Positions 45,491-54,941 are shown, counted from the first letter of the stretch. The stretch is 64,000 bases of DNA from Streptomyces sp. NBC_00247 (GCF_036188265.1 NZ_CP108093.1:1054001-1118000), one strand, 5' to 3'. Numbers and translations: made by a program. The notes: generated by a model not told the origin, from the letters alone.

Positions 45491-45762
45491 CCCTTGCGTC
45501 CGCGCCACCCCCACGACAGGGCAGCGGCGGGCGTCCTGACGGGCCGTCGGCCCCGCGCTCCAGGGGCCCCGGACCGTGACGAACCAGGAGTCGGCTGAAG
45601 CCTTCGCCGGGCGCGCGGGTGCCCTCGCCCGCGGACGAGGGGCCAGGCACCGAGCAGGACGCGGGAGCGCCCCGCGCGGTCCCGTCCCCGCCGAGGCGGG
45701 GCGCGACGCACGGGGCGCTGCTGCGCAGGGGTGCCGCGCACGGGGCGCGGGGCGTCACGCGG

Positions 45763-46983
45763 CTAAGCGCCCGCCTCGACCCCGGCGGTACGCCGTGGCC
45801 GGAGGACGCCGGAGAGGAGGACCGTGAGCACTCCCGCCAGGGGGACCACCAGCAGGCCGAGACGGAGGCTGGTGGCGTCGGCGATCAGGCCGACGACCGG
45901 CGGGGAGAGCAGGAAGCCGAGGCGCATGAGCCAGGAGACGATCGTCAGGCCGGAACCGGGCTTCAGGCCGGGGAGGTTGTCCGCCTCGTGCATGGCCGCA
46001 GGAACGAGGGTCGCCACACCGAATCCGGCGGCGGCGAACCCGAGTACGGTTCCGGGCAGCGTGGGCACGGCCAGCGCCAGGCCCATGCCGAGCGCGGTGA
46101 TCACGCCGCCGGTACGGGCGACTGCCCGCTGCCCGAACCGGTCGACGAGCCGGTCGCCGATGATGCGGCCGACGAACTGGGCGCCGACCAGGGCAATGTA
46201 GCCCGTGGCGGCGAGTGCGGCCGAGGCGCGCAGGGAGTCGGAGAGGTAGAGGGCGGCCCAGGAGTTGCCCGCGTCCTCCACGAGCGTTCCGGCGGTGGCG
46301 ATGAGGACCAGGGCGGCCAGTACGTACGCGGTGCCGCGCCGCGTGGTGACCGAGGGGCGGACCTGTTCGGCCGGAAGGTCGGCGGGTGCGGGTTCGTTGT
46401 CCGGACCGGGCAAGCAGTGGCGCAGCGCGAAGAGGGCGGCGACGGAGAAGACGACGGCCGATACGGACAGGTGCTGCCCGCGCGTCAGGTCCAGCGCCAT
46501 GGCGCCGGCGGCCATGAGACCACCCGCGACGGCACCGATCGACCAGATGGCGTGGAACGAGTTGATGAGGGAGCGCCCGTAGCGGCGCTGTACGCGCAGA
46601 CCGTGCGCGTTCTGCGCGACGTCCGTGATCGCGTCCATCGCCCCGGCCAGGAACAGCGCCGCCGCGAAGAGCGGCATCGCGCCCGCGAGACCCGCGGCGA
46701 GGACACCCACCCCGGTCAGCAGCGTGCCGGCGACCGCGACCCGGGCCGAGCCGAACCTGCGGACGAGCGCCCCGGCCACCGGTCCGGCCACCAGGGCCCC
46801 GGTCGGGAAGGCCGCCACTGCCAGGCCGTAGACCGCGTTGCTCATGCCGAGTTCGGCCTTGATCTGCGGGTACCTCGGCAGGAGGTTGGCGAAAAGAGCC
46901 CCGTTGGTCAGGAACAGCACGGCCACGGCCGCACGGGCCCGCCGGTCTGCGGCAGGCAGCCGGACCGGTATGTCGACAGTCAT
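45763..46983 (-). CDS. MFS transporter, 12-helix type
   Basis: A 406-residue protein with alternating hydrophobic helices and a short central loop (about 190-215). GALVRRFGSARVAVAG is a degenerate motif A between helices 2 and 3. The layout resembles sugar or drug MFS carriers of the YbjJ/FucP-like kind, and the substrate cannot be told. The ATG at 46983 is only 6 bases after a TAGGGT -10-like sequence, so the transcript may be leaderless, and a GTACG-AA-CGTAC palindrome sits about 22 bases upstream of the start. It is unrelated to the cluster exporter at 14.7 kb. Confidence 0.87.
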   Translation of the reverse strand: MTVDIPVRLPAADRRARAAVAVLFLTNGALFANLLPRYPQIKAELGMSNAVYGLAVAAFPTGALVAGPVAGALVRRFGSARVAVAGTLLTGVGVLAAGLAGAMPLFAAALFLAGAMDAITDVAQNAHGLRVQRRYGRSLINSFHAIWSIGAVAGGLMAAGAMALDLTRGQHLSVSAVVFSVAALFALRHCLPGPDNEPAPADLPAEQVRPSVTTRRGTAYVLAALVLIATAGTLVEDAGNSWAALYLSDSLRASAALAATGYIALVGAQFVGRIIGDRLVDRFGQRAVARTGGVITALGMGLALAVPTLPGTVLGFAAAGFGVATLVPAAMHEADNLPGLKPGSGLTIVSWLMRLGFLLSPPVVGLIADATSLRLGLLVVPLAGVLTVLLSGVLRPRRTAGVEAGA

Positions 46984-47005
46984 GGGGAGACCCTAGCGCC
47001 GAAGC

Positions 47006-47017
47006 GTACGAACGTAC
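47006..47017. promoter_or_regulatory. Operator-like palindrome upstream of the MFS gene
   Basis: GTACG-AA-CGTAC is a perfect inverted repeat lying just upstream of a -10-like TAGGGT (minus strand, 46990-46995). A repressor bound there would cover the -35 region. Confidence 0.45.
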
Positions 47018-47287
47018 ATACCAGGTCGGACGCATCCGGTGATCCTCGCGTGGGCAGCCGGTGCGAACCTTCGCGTCCACGGCCGTGGTGCTCGCGCCGA
47101 CCGGAGCGCTTCCGCCAGGGAGTGCGGGACAGCCCTCGCCGCCAGGCCCCCTCCGGGCCGGTTCACCCTCGTCGGGCACACCGTGGTCGGAGCGCGGTAG
47201 CCGGCCCGTCGAGCGGCGACGTCCGAGACGGCCCGGATCGCGCGGGCATACGGCGCGGAACGCGTCGGCCTCACCACACCACTCGAC

Positions 47288-47311
47288 ATCGGCATCGGCA
47301 TCGGCATCGGC
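47288..47311. repeat. Four tandem ATCGGC hexamers
   Basis: Four exact ATCGGC copies end in ATG. They lie in the 377-base gap between the MFS and flavodoxin-like genes; no real gene is seen there. The repeat may be slippage in a decayed coding sequence. Confidence 0.7.
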
Positions 47312-47360
47312 ATGAAGGACTTCACGTCTTGACCGGCATCGGGCGCGGACGGCCCGGCTC

Positions 47361-47813
47361 TCAGTCCGTCAGGCCCGCAGCGACGGTCGCGCCGAGTTCC
47401 CAGCAGGCTTCGACGTCGGACTTGGCCGGCTCTCCGGTGACAGTCACGGGGTCCGCCGTACGCCGCCACCCCAAGCCGGTGGTGATCGACTCGATCGCGC
47501 GTACGGCGCCGGTGACGTCGTTGCCGCCGTGCACCCAGTAGCCGAAGGGACGGCCCCGCGTGGCGTCCAGGCACGGGTAGTAGATCTGGTCGAAGAAGTG
47601 TTTGAGAGCACCGGAGACGTATCCGAGGTTCGCCGGGGTGCCGAGCAGTACGCCGTCCGCGGCGAGCACGTCGGAAGCCGTGGCGGCGAGGGCCGCGCGC
47701 CGCACGACACGCACGCCCTCGATGCCGTCCGCCGCCGTCCCCGAGACGACGGCTTCGAAGAGCGCCTGGCAGTTCGGCGAAGGTGTGTGATGGACGATCA
47801 GCAGGGTGGCCAC
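47361..47813 (-). CDS. Flavodoxin/NAD(P)H-dependent FMN reductase-like protein
   Basis: A 150-residue flavodoxin-fold protein. The FMN phosphate-binding loop is in LLIVHHTPSPNCQALFEAV, and the second FMN-contact region is VLLGTPANLGYVSGALKHFFDQI, followed by YWVHGGND. The length is short for quinone reductases and fits the small flavodoxin family group. Redox partner unknown. It is the downstream gene of a minus-strand pair after the MFS gene but with a 377-base gap, so separate transcription is likely. Confidence 0.85.
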   Translation of the reverse strand: MATLLIVHHTPSPNCQALFEAVVSGTAADGIEGVRVVRRAALAATASDVLAADGVLLGTPANLGYVSGALKHFFDQIYYPCLDATRGRPFGYWVHGGNDVTGAVRAIESITTGLGWRRTADPVTVTGEPAKSDVEACWELGATVAAGLTD

Positions 47814-47938
47814 AGCGACGAACCCTGCCTCCCGGGCCGTCCGGCCGCAAGAGGGGCGCGCCGTCCTGCGGTACCGGCCCCGGCGACACGACCCCGAGGG
47901 GTCCTCGGATCGGGTGGCCCGAAATCTACGCTGACCGC

Positions 47939-48499
47939 ATGGCCCACGAGAGCACCGAGGGGCGCGGCCCGCGCCCGGCCGGCGTTGCCGAAGGCGGAGC
48001 GGCCAGGGACGCGGGGCAGCCCGCCGAGTGGCTGAGCTGGCTCAAGGAACGGCTGTACGCGACGATCACCATGATCTCCGTGGTGATCGGCCTGTCGGCC
48101 GCCGAGCACCCCACCCCGGCGGGGGCGGCGGCGAGTGTGGCCGCTGCCGCCATCGGCCTCTGGCTGGCGACGCTCGTCGCCGACGAGCAGGCGCACCGCA
48201 CGGTGCACGGCCGGATCGCCACCCGGGCGGAGCTGCGCCGGATGCTGTGGGTCAGCAGCCCGCTGCTGCTCTCCGCCGCCGGTCCGCTGATCCTGATCGG
48301 TGCCGCCGCTCTGGGCGTGATGCACCTGGAGACCGCGCTGTTCGCGGCGGCCGGCGTCAGCGTGGCCGGTCTCTTCGGCTGGGGCTGGTACGGAGGAGTA
48401 CGGCTCGGCAACGGCGCCGCGGTCGCCTTGCTGGCCGGTGCGCTCGACGCCGCGATCGGGCTGGTCGTCGCCGTGGTGAAGGCCGCCGTCAGCCACTGA
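47939..48499 (+). CDS. Hypothetical membrane protein
   Basis: The 186-residue protein has a charged, Gly/Ala-rich cytosolic N-terminus of about 32 residues and then four to five hydrophobic segments (ITMISVVIGLSA, AASVAAAAIGLWLATLV, LLLSAAGPLILIGAAAL, LFAAAGVSVAGLFGWGW, AVALLAGALDAAIGLVVAVV). A polar loop DEQAHRTVHGRIATRAELRR lies between the second and third. The ATG at 47939 gives the shortest plausible start. I do not recognise the family; it is divergent from the flavodoxin-like gene. Confidence 0.7.
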   Translation: MAHESTEGRGPRPAGVAEGGAARDAGQPAEWLSWLKERLYATITMISVVIGLSAAEHPTPAGAAASVAAAAIGLWLATLVADEQAHRTVHGRIATRAELRRMLWVSSPLLLSAAGPLILIGAAALGVMHLETALFAAAGVSVAGLFGWGWYGGVRLGNGAAVALLAGALDAAIGLVVAVVKAAVSH

Positions 48500-48521
48500 C
48501 GGCGGCTTCGACGAGGGCCGC

Positions 48522-48539
48522 GCCCGCTCACACGCGGGC
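48522..48539. terminator. Weak hairpin between convergent genes
   Basis: A six-base GC arm pair (GCCCGC / GCGGGC) with a six-base loop lies between the convergent membrane protein and DUF4328 genes. It may form a terminator with other nearby stems; low confidence. Confidence 0.3.
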
Positions 48540-48575
48540 CCCCGCGGTCCCGGCCCGGGGCTGCGGGGAGAGCCC

Positions 48576-49319
48576 TCAGGCGGCGGCCACGCCCGGCCGG
48601 TCCGGGAACGGGGAGCCGGACTCCGGGGCGGGCCGGCGGTGCAGGGCGGACAGTCGGATGGCGAAGTACACCGCGGCCGCGGCGGCGAGGGCGTCCAGGC
48701 CGTCGACCACCGCGATCTTGATGACGGCGTCCCTGAGCTCCATGAGCGAACCGGCGTCGTCGTACCCCCCGGCGACGATCCGTCCGGCGACGGCCGAGAG
48801 GACGAAGAGGCTCCACCACAGCCCCACCGGCCAGGAGGACGGGTACCGCGCCGGTTCGGAGCCGGAGGTCCGGGTGGCGGCGTTCCACATCTGCTTGGCG
48901 ATACGGAAGGGCATCCACAGCGCACCGAACGGGATGAACCACGAGCCGATCGCCCATCCGGCGCTCTGCTCGAAGGCGTCCTGCGCCAGGGACCCGATGT
49001 ACTTGCGCATCTGGAAGAACCAGACCAGGAAGACGACCGCGCAGGCGATGAACGCGATGATCTGGAGGAGTCCGGCGGCGGCGTACAGGGTGTCCGCGGC
49101 ATCGAGATCGTCGGTGGAGGCGGCGACGAAGACCGTGCCGTCGCCGACCAGGTTCACGATCTTCAGGTCGGCGAACACGGCGAAGAGGTCGGTGAGCGCC
49201 ACCAGGCCCAGCAGCGCGACGACCGCCTTCAGCAAGCCCTCCGGGGCACGGGCCGGGGCCCGGTACGGCGGGACGCCGTACGGGAGCGACTGTTCGGGAA
49301 ACGCAGAGAAATCGGACAC
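48576..49319 (-). CDS. DUF4328 membrane protein
   Basis: The 247-residue protein has four to five membrane helices. The DUF4328 signature GWAIGSWFIPFGALWMPFRIAKQMW lies between the third and fourth (middle of the chain), preceded by VVFLVWFFQMRKYI. The GTG at 49319 follows GGGGGGAC at good spacing; a GTG 21 bases upstream is less likely. DUF4328 proteins are widespread in Streptomyces and of unknown function. Confidence 0.85.
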   Translation of the reverse strand: MSDFSAFPEQSLPYGVPPYRAPARAPEGLLKAVVALLGLVALTDLFAVFADLKIVNLVGDGTVFVAASTDDLDAADTLYAAAGLLQIIAFIACAVVFLVWFFQMRKYIGSLAQDAFEQSAGWAIGSWFIPFGALWMPFRIAKQMWNAATRTSGSEPARYPSSWPVGLWWSLFVLSAVAGRIVAGGYDDAGSLMELRDAVIKIAVVDGLDALAAAAAVYFAIRLSALHRRPAPESGSPFPDRPGVAAA

Positions 49320-49572
49320 GACAGAGTCCCCCCGGACCACTTCGGAGAAAGGGAGGCTCAGGGCTGTTCCGCACCTTGGCGGATGCGCGACGAATCGCGG
49401 GACAGCCCTTCGCCTCGTCGAACGAGCAGGCAGATGGAAAGTACGCGCTCACGGGAGGAACGTCCAATCAATTCGAAACCGAAGCTTCGGACCGGACCGA
49501 CGGACTTCCACGGCAGCCGTGCCCCGGGGACGGGCGACCGCACGGCGGACTTCGGGCTCTCCTCCGCCGAGC

Positions 49573-50631
49573 TCAGAGCATGATGAGGAGGCGGGTGCTC
49601 GCCTTGAGCTTGCGGTTCACCGAGCGGCTCTGTACGTACACCTCCAACTGGGGGTTGTTGCCCGCCTTCACGGAGACGGTGCCGTGGATACCGGTCCCGA
49701 ACAGCATGCTGCGCGCGGCGTCGCCGGTGTACGCGCGGTCGGTGTCCTTCTCGACCACGATGACTTCCTTGTCGGGCTGAACCTGGACCCGGGCGCCCAA
49801 CTGGTAGTAGCAGGAACCGCGCTGGTAGGAGACACCCGGGTGCGAGTCGACGAAGGACCGGATCTCGGTCTCCTTGTCGACCTTCAGGAGCCGGTACTTG
49901 TCGGCCGCGATCGGTTCCAGACTCGCCCGCACCTCGTCCACCGATATGTCCTGACCCACGGCGAAGAGGTTCTTCGTGCCCCGCACGCCCTGTTCGCGGC
50001 CCCGGAGGAAGCTGGTGGCGGCGGCGCGCACGGTGCCTATCGCTTCCTCGACGCCTTCCGTGGAGTCGGCGTCCCAGATGGCGATGTTGCCGGCGGGAAA
50101 GCCGTAGTTCTGGGCGGTGCGCTTGGCGAGGGAGTTCGGGACGAGGATCGCGGAGGTCCAGTGGCCCGGAAGGCCGCCCATCTTCGCCGTGATCCGGTCG
50201 AGCCAGGGGCCGAGGATCCTCATGTCACCGTCGTGCCGCCGGTCGCCGCCGGAGGCGTTCTCCTCGCCGTCCGTCACGACGATCTGGAGAAAGCTGTGCT
50301 CGCCGTACTCCTCCCAGATGTGCCCCAGGTCGTCCAGGGATTTCAGCGAGGCCTCGATGAGTGCGGTGGCACCGTTGTTGACCTTGTACAGGCCCCGCAT
50401 GGACGGCAGATGCTTCACGTCCATGTCCCAGACGAGGTTCTCCACCCGGTGGTCGAAGGAGTAGAGACTGATCCGGGTCTCGTGACCGAGGCTGTCCGAC
50501 TCGGCCTTCAGACCTGCCACGAACTCGTCGACGACGCGCACGAGTTGTGCCTGGTGCGGACGCATCGAACCCGAACAGTCCACGACCAGCGCGACATGGT
50601 TCACCTTGTGCTGGATCTTGTTGGCGGACAT
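49573..50631 (-). CDS. VWA-domain protein
   Basis: A 352-residue protein with a von Willebrand factor A domain. The metal-ion adhesion site is VVDCSGSMRPH (Asp18, Ser20, Ser22), with a later Thr/Asp pair in VNNGATAL and IVVTDGEE. The C-terminal 120 residues are strand-rich (QLGARVQVQPDKEVIVVEKDT). There is no signal peptide, so it is cytosolic. The ATG at 50631 follows GGAGG; an upstream start adds only 15 residues of unlikely sequence. The VWA protein stands alone here without the MoxR ATPase often seen beside it. Role unknown. Confidence 0.85.
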   Translation of the reverse strand: MSANKIQHKVNHVALVVDCSGSMRPHQAQLVRVVDEFVAGLKAESDSLGHETRISLYSFDHRVENLVWDMDVKHLPSMRGLYKVNNGATALIEASLKSLDDLGHIWEEYGEHSFLQIVVTDGEENASGGDRRHDGDMRILGPWLDRITAKMGGLPGHWTSAILVPNSLAKRTAQNYGFPAGNIAIWDADSTEGVEEAIGTVRAAATSFLRGREQGVRGTKNLFAVGQDISVDEVRASLEPIAADKYRLLKVDKETEIRSFVDSHPGVSYQRGSCYYQLGARVQVQPDKEVIVVEKDTDRAYTGDAARSMLFGTGIHGTVSVKAGNNPQLEVYVQSRSVNRKLKASTRLLIML

Positions 50632-50712
50632 GCTTCGCCTCCCCCTTCGGAAGCTCCCCGAGTGATGCTCCAACACTAGGAGGAGCCACTGACAGCGGCG
50701 GATGACGGACGG

Positions 50713-51184
50713 TCACCCAGCGCCCGATGAAGGGTCCGGTCCGCTTTGCGGGGGCAATGGGCCGGCCGGTCCCAGCGCCGGCTCTCCTCCCGCCGCACGG
50801 GGCGAACCGGGTGCGGGGAAGGCGGCCCGCACTCCCCCGGCGCCGATCGGCCGGCCCAGGAGGCGGCCGAGGGGCTCCTCGGCGAGGAGCAGCACGAGCC
50901 CGGCGGCGGCGGCGCGGGATCCGCCGGGTCACCGCGGTCAACGGGATGGCGGTCGCCATCACCACGAGGCCGTACCCGGTCACCAGGAAGCCCACCGACG
51001 GCAGCGACACCCCGAGGCCGTGCGCGATCTGCGGCAGCAGCCCCACCGGCAGGGCCTCGACCGTGGCGAACGCGAACAGCGCGAGCGCCAGCCCGGCCAC
51101 CGCGACGACCGCCCGACCCCGGGACACCCGCCCGGGAGCGGTCGCCTCCGCCTCCGCCTCCGTCGAGTCCGCGCCCATGGTCAC
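50713..51184 (-). pseudogene. MFS transporter remnant with large internal deletion
   Basis: The first 84 codons (from 51184) are a good MFS N-terminus: FATVEALPVGLLPQIAHGLG, then a second helix and TAVTRRIPRR. The frame then collapses into Arg-rich nonsense. About 40 bases later another frame gives LLLAEEPLGRLLGRP, which looks like a transporter's C-terminal tail. At least ten helices are missing, so this is a deletion-derived pseudogene. A good TTGACA -35 lies at 51297-51302 on its strand. Confidence 0.7.
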
Positions 51185-51676
51185 GACCAGCCCCCTCGCC
51201 CTCTTCGCACACCCCGCGGAAGCCCGGAGTCGGACATGCGCTCGAACGGGGTCGACGGGGTCCGACGCCCCAGAGAAGACCAGTCGATTCTTGTCATGTC
51301 AAGATCGAAACATTTCGGACATCGCGCGGCGGACGGCAGGAGAGCACCAGGGCCGCGATCCCGCCCCACGGCATCGCCCGGGGCGGGACGACCCACCCGC
51401 GAGGAGTCGCCGCCGCAGACGTGACGAGCCCTCGGGGCAAGGGAGTTGAGGGCGATCAAGGTGTTTACCGGCCGAGCGCCGCGGCGTGACCCGATCGTAA
51501 CCGGGCCATGGTTGTGGGGGTCTGGTGGCGAGTCCGCCGACCCGCGTATGTTGCCGCCCACAACATTCAACGCCCGCAGACGCACCGCAGGTTCGTCGCG
51601 TTGCCGGAGCACATCCATCACTGCCGACCCGTGCGAGCGGCGCTGGACGGCCGTACCCCAGAAAGGGGCCCTTCCG
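51185..51676. promoter_or_regulatory. Intergenic region upstream of xylF
   Basis: About 490 bases with no gene. It holds two notable sites: CGAAACATTTCG at 51306-51317 (arms CGAAA/TTTCG), next to a minus-strand TTGACA, and ATGTTG-N7-CAACAT at 51548-51566, which overlaps a TATGTT -10-like sequence about 110 bases before xylF. The latter is the best candidate for the ROK regulator. A near match of the former recurs before bxlE. Confidence 0.55.
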
Positions 51677-52771
51677 ATGCGCAAGGGAATCCTCCTCGCC
51701 TCCACCTCCGTGGTGCTCATGACCTCGCTCGCCGCATGCGGCAACTCCTCCTCGGGAGGCGACGACGCCGGCGACGGTGCCAAGAAGCCGAAGATCGGCG
51801 TGATCCTTCCCGACAGCAAGTCGTCGGCCCGGTGGGAGGACGCGGACCGCCCGCTGCTGACCGCGGCGTTCAAGGCGGCGGGCGTGGACTACGACATCCA
51901 GAACGCGGAAGGCGACAAGCAGGCGTTCCAGACCATCGCCGACCAGATGATCACCAACGGGGTCAACGTCCTGGTGATCGTGAACCTGGACAGCGGTACC
52001 GGCAAGGCCGTTCTCGACAAGGCCAAGTCGCAGGGCGTGGCCACGATCGACTACGACCGGCTGACCCTCGGCGGCTCCGCCGCGTACTACGTGAGCTTCG
52101 ACAACACCGCTGTCGGCAAGCTCCAGGGCGAGGGTCTCGGCAAGTGCCTGACCGACATGAAGGCCGACAAGCCGGTCGTCGCCGAGCTGAACGGCTCCCC
52201 CACCGACAACAACGCCACGCTGTTCGCCGAGGGGTACAACAGCGTCCTCGACCCGAAGTACGCCTCGGGCGACTACACCAAGGGCCCCAACCAGTCGGTT
52301 CCGGACTGGGACAACGCCCAGGCCGGGACCATCTTCGAGCAGATGCTGACCAGCGAGCCCAAGATCGGCGGGGTGCTGGCCGCCAACGACGGCCTCGGCA
52401 ACGCCGCCATCGCCGTGCTGCGCAAGAACCACCGCAACGGCCAGGTGCCCGTCACCGGTCAGGACGCCACCGTCCAGGGTCTGCAGAACATCCTGGCCGG
52501 TGACCAGTGCATGACGGTCTACAAGGCGGTGAAGAAGGAGGCGGACGCCACCGCCGAGCTCGCGGTGAGCCTGGCCAAGGGCGAGAAGGGGCAGACCAAC
52601 GCCACAGCCCACGACCCCGAGGGCAACCGTGACGTCCCCGCGGTCCTGGAGACCCCGGTGGCCATCTACCGGGACAACGTCAAGGACGTCGTGGCCGACG
52701 GCTACGTCACCGCGGCCGATCTGTGCACCGGCACCTACGCCGCCCTGTGCGCCAAGTACGGCGTCAAGTAG
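51677..52771 (+). CDS. xylF: Sugar ABC transporter substrate-binding lipoprotein (XylF-like)
   Basis: A 364-residue type I periplasmic-binding protein with an N-terminal lipoprotein signal; the lipobox is LAAC with Cys21. The mature part has KIGVILPDSKSSARWEDADRP and VLAANDGLGNAAIAVL, matching the xylose/ribose-binding (XylF/RbsB) group. It should hold D-xylose or a related pentose on the cell surface for the ATPase and permease that follow. The ATG at 51677 has GGGGCC just upstream. xylFGH next to a ROK gene is known from Streptomyces (xylose uptake beside rok7B7 in S. coelicolor). Ligand identity is inferred. Confidence 0.88.
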   Translation: MRKGILLASTSVVLMTSLAACGNSSSGGDDAGDGAKKPKIGVILPDSKSSARWEDADRPLLTAAFKAAGVDYDIQNAEGDKQAFQTIADQMITNGVNVLVIVNLDSGTGKAVLDKAKSQGVATIDYDRLTLGGSAAYYVSFDNTAVGKLQGEGLGKCLTDMKADKPVVAELNGSPTDNNATLFAEGYNSVLDPKYASGDYTKGPNQSVPDWDNAQAGTIFEQMLTSEPKIGGVLAANDGLGNAAIAVLRKNHRNGQVPVTGQDATVQGLQNILAGDQCMTVYKAVKKEADATAELAVSLAKGEKGQTNATAHDPEGNRDVPAVLETPVAIYRDNVKDVVADGYVTAADLCTGTYAALCAKYGVK

Positions 52772-52881
52772 ACCAGACCGGGCCGGGGTGTCCCGGCCCG
52801 TCCGTACGGCCCCGGCCCAAGACCGGACCCGCCCTCCGGCCGGGGCCCGCGGCGCAACGACCCGTAAGGAGCCGTCCACCC

Positions 52882-53658
52882 ATGACAGCGACCCCGATCC
52901 TCGAACTGCGCGGGATCGACAAGAGCTTCGGCGCGGTACAGGTGCTGCACGACGTGAACTTCGCCGCCTACCCGGGGGAGGTGACCGCCCTGGTCGGTGA
53001 CAACGGCGCCGGCAAGTCCACCCTGGTGAAGTGCGTCGGCGGGATCCATCCGATCGACTCGGGTGAGTACCTCTTCGACGGCAAGCCGGTCCACGTGCAC
53101 AGCCCGCGCGACGCCGGCTCCCTGGGCGTCGAGATCGTCTACCAGGACCTCGCGCTCTGCGACAACCTCGACATCGTCCAGAACATGTTCCTCGGACGGG
53201 AGAAGCGCCGCGGCATCGTCCTCGACGGCGGAACGATGGAGGAGATGGCCGCCAGAACGCTGAAGAGCCTGTCCGTCCGTACGGTGAAGTCGGTCCGGCA
53301 GAAGGTCTCCAGCCTTTCCGGCGGACAGCGGCAGACCGTGGCCATCGCCAAGGCCGTGCTGTGGAACAGCAAGGTCGTCGTCCTCGACGAGCCGACCGCG
53401 GCGCTCGGCGTCGCGCAGACCGCGCAGGTCCTCGAACTCGTCCGCAGGCTCGCCGACAAGGGCCTCAGCGTCGTCCTGATCTCGCACAACATGAACGACG
53501 TCTTCGCGGTGTCCGACCGGATCGCCGCCCTCCACCTGGGCCGGATGGCCGCCCAGGTCAAGACCTCGGACGTGACGCACGCCCAGGTCGTGGAACTGAT
53601 CACCGCAGGCCGCAGCGGGGACCTGGGCCTCGCCGACACCAACGGAGCCACCACATGA
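52882..53658 (+). CDS. xylG: Sugar ABC transporter ATP-binding protein (XylG-like)
   Basis: A 258-residue ATPase with a single nucleotide-binding domain. Walker A is GDNGAGKST (Lys45), the signature is LSGGQRQT, Walker B is VVVLDEPTAALG, and the H-loop His is in VLISHNMND. Classical sugar ATPases of this group in enterics (XylG, RbsA) have two fused domains, so this is the half-length form that works as a homodimer, as in Streptomyces XylG. AAGGAG precedes the ATG. It overlaps the permease gene by four bases. Confidence 0.9.
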   Translation: MTATPILELRGIDKSFGAVQVLHDVNFAAYPGEVTALVGDNGAGKSTLVKCVGGIHPIDSGEYLFDGKPVHVHSPRDAGSLGVEIVYQDLALCDNLDIVQNMFLGREKRRGIVLDGGTMEEMAARTLKSLSVRTVKSVRQKVSSLSGGQRQTVAIAKAVLWNSKVVVLDEPTAALGVAQTAQVLELVRRLADKGLSVVLISHNMNDVFAVSDRIAALHLGRMAAQVKTSDVTHAQVVELITAGRSGDLGLADTNGATT

Positions 53659-54932
53659 CCGCCCTCGCGCCCGAAAAGCCGGAAGGACGCGGAAAGCCCG
53701 GAGCACCCGGCGCGGACGCCCGCACCGAGGCGTCCGGCATCGGCGCTCTCGCCCGCGCCTACGTCGAGCGGGTGCGCGGCGGCGAACTGGGCGTGCTCCC
53801 CGCCGTCCTCGGCCTGGTCGTCCTCTGCGCGTTCTTCGCGATCCTGCGCCCGGTGTTCCTGACCGAACTCAACTTCGCCAACCTGCTGACGCAGGGCGCG
53901 GGCAGCATCGTCATCGCCATGGGCCTGGTCTTCCTCCTCCTGCTCGGCGAGATCGACCTCTCCGCCGGCTACGCCAGCGGTGTCTGCGCGGCCGTGCTGG
54001 CCATCCTCCTCACCAACCACGGGTGGCCCTGGTACGGGGCGGTGGCCGCCGCGATGCTGACCGGGGTGGCCATCGGCCTGCTCCTCGGCATCCTGGTGGC
54101 CAAGATCGGGATTCCGTCCTTCGTCGTCACCCTGGCCGCGTTCCTGGGATTCCAGGGAATCGTGCTGATCCTCCTCAAGGAGGGCACCAACATCTCGATC
54201 AGGGACGAGACGATCCTCGCCATCGCCAACGACAACCTCAGCCCCGCATTCGGCTGGGTACTGCTCGCCCTCTGCGTCGCCGCCTACGCGGGGGTCCTGT
54301 TCCGCGCGAACAGCAACCGCAGGGCCCGCGGACTCACCACCGCGCCGATCGTCCTGATCGCCCTGCGCCTGGGTACGGCCGTCGTGCTCGGAGGCCTGGC
54401 TGTGTACCTGCTCAACCAGGAACGCAGCCGCAACGTCATGGTCGACTCGCTCAAGGGCGTGCCCATCGTGGTGCCGGTCATCGGCGCCCTGCTGGTCATC
54501 GGCACGTTCGTGCTCCAGCGCACCTCCTTCGGACTGCACGTCTACGCGGTGGGCGGCAGCGCGGAGGGGGCCCGCCGGGCGGGCATCAACGTGGCGTACA
54601 TCCGTGTCGCCGCCTTCGTCATCTGCTCGGCGATGGCGGCTGTCGGCGGCATCATCGCCGCCTCCCGCGGCAACTCGGTGGACCCGAACACCGGAGGCAG
54701 CAACGTCCTGTTGCTCGCGGTGGGCAGCGCGGTCATCGGCGGCACCAGTCTGTTCGGCGGTCGTGGACGCGTCGTCGACGCCGTGCTGGGAGGCATGGTG
54801 GTCGCCGTGATCCAGAACGGTATGGGCCTCATGGGGTACAGCTCGGGCGTCAAGTACGCTGTCACCGGTTCAGTGCTGCTGGTGGCCGCGGGGGTGGACG
54901 CGCTGTCCCGCCGCCGCGCCACGCAACGATGA
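53655..54932 (+). CDS. xylH: Sugar ABC transporter permease (XylH-like)
   Basis: A 425-residue membrane protein of the branched-chain/ribose permease family with about ten helices, for example SIVIAMGLVFLLLLGEIDLS (EIDLS is a family hallmark) and GGSAEGARRAGINV followed by further helices. The ATG overlaps the XylG stop (ATGA). The N-terminal 40 residues are polar and disordered. It forms the channel for xylose uptake with XylF and XylG. Confidence 0.9.
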   Translation: MTALAPEKPEGRGKPGAPGADARTEASGIGALARAYVERVRGGELGVLPAVLGLVVLCAFFAILRPVFLTELNFANLLTQGAGSIVIAMGLVFLLLLGEIDLSAGYASGVCAAVLAILLTNHGWPWYGAVAAAMLTGVAIGLLLGILVAKIGIPSFVVTLAAFLGFQGIVLILLKEGTNISIRDETILAIANDNLSPAFGWVLLALCVAAYAGVLFRANSNRRARGLTTAPIVLIALRLGTAVVLGGLAVYLLNQERSRNVMVDSLKGVPIVVPVIGALLVIGTFVLQRTSFGLHVYAVGGSAEGARRAGINVAYIRVAAFVICSAMAAVGGIIAASRGNSVDPNTGGSNVLLLAVGSAVIGGTSLFGGRGRVVDAVLGGMVVAVIQNGMGLMGYSSGVKYAVTGSVLLVAAGVDALSRRRATQR

Positions 54933-54941
54933 GGTTCACAG

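Noticed and set aside
46993..47889. Minus-strand frame with an MPMPMPMPM run
   Set aside because: The run is only the ATCGGC hexamer repeat read on the other strand; the frame crosses the flavodoxin-like gene out of phase.
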